Assembly (NCBI GenBank): GCA_035547055.1
Contig: DASZVN010000214.1
Span: forward strand, 1 to 22,140
From: DASZVN01 sp035547055
Lineage (GTDB): Bacteria > Pseudomonadota > Alphaproteobacteria > Rhizobiales > Methylopilaceae
DNA: 22,140 bases
Reading direction: 5' to 3'
Positions 21,219 through 22,140 of this stretch are shown here, one piece after another. Below the pieces are notes generated by a model. It worked only from the letters and a program-made list of their open reading frames with translations. It searched no databases and had not been told where the DNA came from. Position 1 is the stretch's first letter; every line of letters begins with the position of its first letter. Both the position numbers and the translations under genes were made by a program.

Positions 21219-22140
21219 GCGCCGCGGCCGGCCGTCCCGGCGAGGACGAGCTGATCGCGCGCTATTTCCGCCCGCTCGCGACCGCGCCCGGCGCCGCCGC
21301 CCTCCTCGACGACGCTGCAACCTACCAGCCGCCCGAGGGCCACGAGCTCGTCATCACCACCGACGCGGTGGTCGCGGGCGTGCACTATCTCCCCGACGAT
21401 CCGCCCGACGCCGTCGCCCGCAAGGCGCTGCGCTGCAACCTCTCCGACCTCGCCGCCAAGGGCGCCCGCGCGGTCGGCTACCTCGTCACGCTGGCGCTGA
21501 CCCAGGACTGGACCACCGACTGGCTCGAAGGCTTCGTCGAGGGGCTCGCCGCCGACCAGGAGGAGTTCGGCATCTCGCTGTTCGGCGGCGACACCGTGCG
21601 CACGCCCGGGCCGGCGTGGACGTCGATCACCGCGCTCGGCATCGCGCCCGAGGGCCAGGTGCCGCGGCGGCGCGGCGCCGCGCCCGGCCAGCGCCTCTAC
21701 GTCACCGGCACGATCGGCGACGCCGCGCTCGGCCTCCGCATCCGCCAGACGCCGGCGCTCCGCGCGCGCTGGCAGCTCGATGCCCGCCAGGCCGAGCACC
21801 TGCTCGACCGCTACCTCCTGCCCGAGCCGCGCCTCTCGGCGGCGGCGCTTGTCGGCGCCTTCGCCGCCGCCGCGATGGACGTCTCCGACGGCCTCGCCGG
21901 CGACCTCGCCCGGATGTGCGCCGCATCGGGCGTTGGCGCCGTGCTCGAAGCGGAGCGGGTGCCGCTCTCGCCCGCCGCGGCGCGCGCGGTCGCGGCCGAC
22001 CCGGCCGCGCTCGCCGCGGTGCTGACCGGCGGCGACGACTACGAAATCCTGCTCGCCGTCGCGGCCGACCTCACCGACGCCTTCGAGCGCGCCGCCGCCG
22101 ACCAGGCGGTGCGCGTCAGCGCGATCGGCACCGTGGTCGC
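21215..22140 (+). CDS. thiL: Thiamine-monophosphate kinase (partial, C-terminus cut by window edge)
   Basis: An ATP-dependent kinase making thiamine diphosphate from thiamine monophosphate. The first 308 residues are present. They show the opening GEDELIARYFRPLA, the Mg-binding LLDDAA (Asp32, Asp33) and TTDAVVAGVHY (Asp50), the RCNLSDLAAKGARAVGYL block, LFGGDTVRTPG, MDVSDGLAGDLARM and TGGDDYEILLAV. The ATG overlaps the nusB stop (ATGA). No frameshift or odd residue is seen in the visible part. The frame is open to the end of the window. Confidence 0.95.
   Translation, partial: MSAAAGRPGEDELIARYFRPLATAPGAAALLDDAATYQPPEGHELVITTDAVVAGVHYLPDDPPDAVARKALRCNLSDLAAKGARAVGYLVTLALTQDWTTDWLEGFVEGLAADQEEFGISLFGGDTVRTPGPAWTSITALGIAPEGQVPRRRGAAPGQRLYVTGTIGDAALGLRIRQTPALRARWQLDARQAEHLLDRYLLPEPRLSAAALVGAFAAAAMDVSDGLAGDLARMCAASGVGAVLEAERVPLSPAAARAVAADPAALAAVLTGGDDYEILLAVAADLTDAFERAAADQAVRVSAIGTVV

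Overview
The window looks like chromosomal DNA from a high-GC alphaproteobacterium. The evidence is the ccmI-ccmE-ccmF-ccmH cytochrome c maturation order (the cycHJKL arrangement), the glyA-nrdR-ribD-ribE-ribH-nusB-thiL order, very GC-rich third codon positions and short or overlapping gene junctions. I cannot place it to genus. There are no tRNA or rRNA genes, no CRISPR array, no transposase and no phage gene.

Left part, minus strand, 1 to 10470. A partial dps gene (iron storage, DNA protection) sits at the left edge. Next comes an accessory catabolic block, transcribed right to left. It starts with a SoxB-like and a SoxA-like flavoprotein (10470 to 6710, overlapping by four bases), which resemble a cut-down heteromeric sarcosine or amine oxidase. 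After a 127-base gap holding a good promoter candidate follow an ABC transporter ATPase, two different phthalate-dioxygenase-type Rieske oxygenases, an ACMSD-like amidohydrolase/decarboxylase, an isochorismatase-family cysteine hydrolase and a formamidase-like alpha/beta hydrolase (6582 to 360). The logic is uptake, ring or N-alkyl oxidation, decarboxylation, then amide or formamide hydrolysis. This suggests degradation of a nitrogen-containing, possibly heteroaromatic, carboxylate. The substrate is unknown. The Rieske reductase, the ABC permeases and binding protein, and any dedicated ring-cleavage enzyme are not in the window.

Middle, plus strand, 10614 to 16546. ccmI, ccmE, ccmF and ccmH encode haem delivery and ligation for c-type cytochromes. 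Two copies of a roughly 96-base palindromic repeat bracket ccmF. The second copy runs into the 5' end of ccmH and appears to encode its N-terminus, including the positive charges of the signal peptide. A Tat-exported L,D-transpeptidase follows, closed by a clear intrinsic terminator.

Right part, plus strand, 16619 to 22140. This is a compact housekeeping run: glyA, nrdR, ribD, ribE, ribH, nusB and the start of thiL. It links one-carbon metabolism, control of ribonucleotide reductase, riboflavin synthesis, antitermination and thiamine phosphorylation. No ribBA gene lies between ribE and ribH.

The strongest leads are the repeat-encoded N-terminus of ccmH, the reduced SoxAB pair, and the two-Rieske catabolic operon. 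No stretch over 300 bases lacks a gene; the longest gap is 14837 to 15065, where I see no convincing element.
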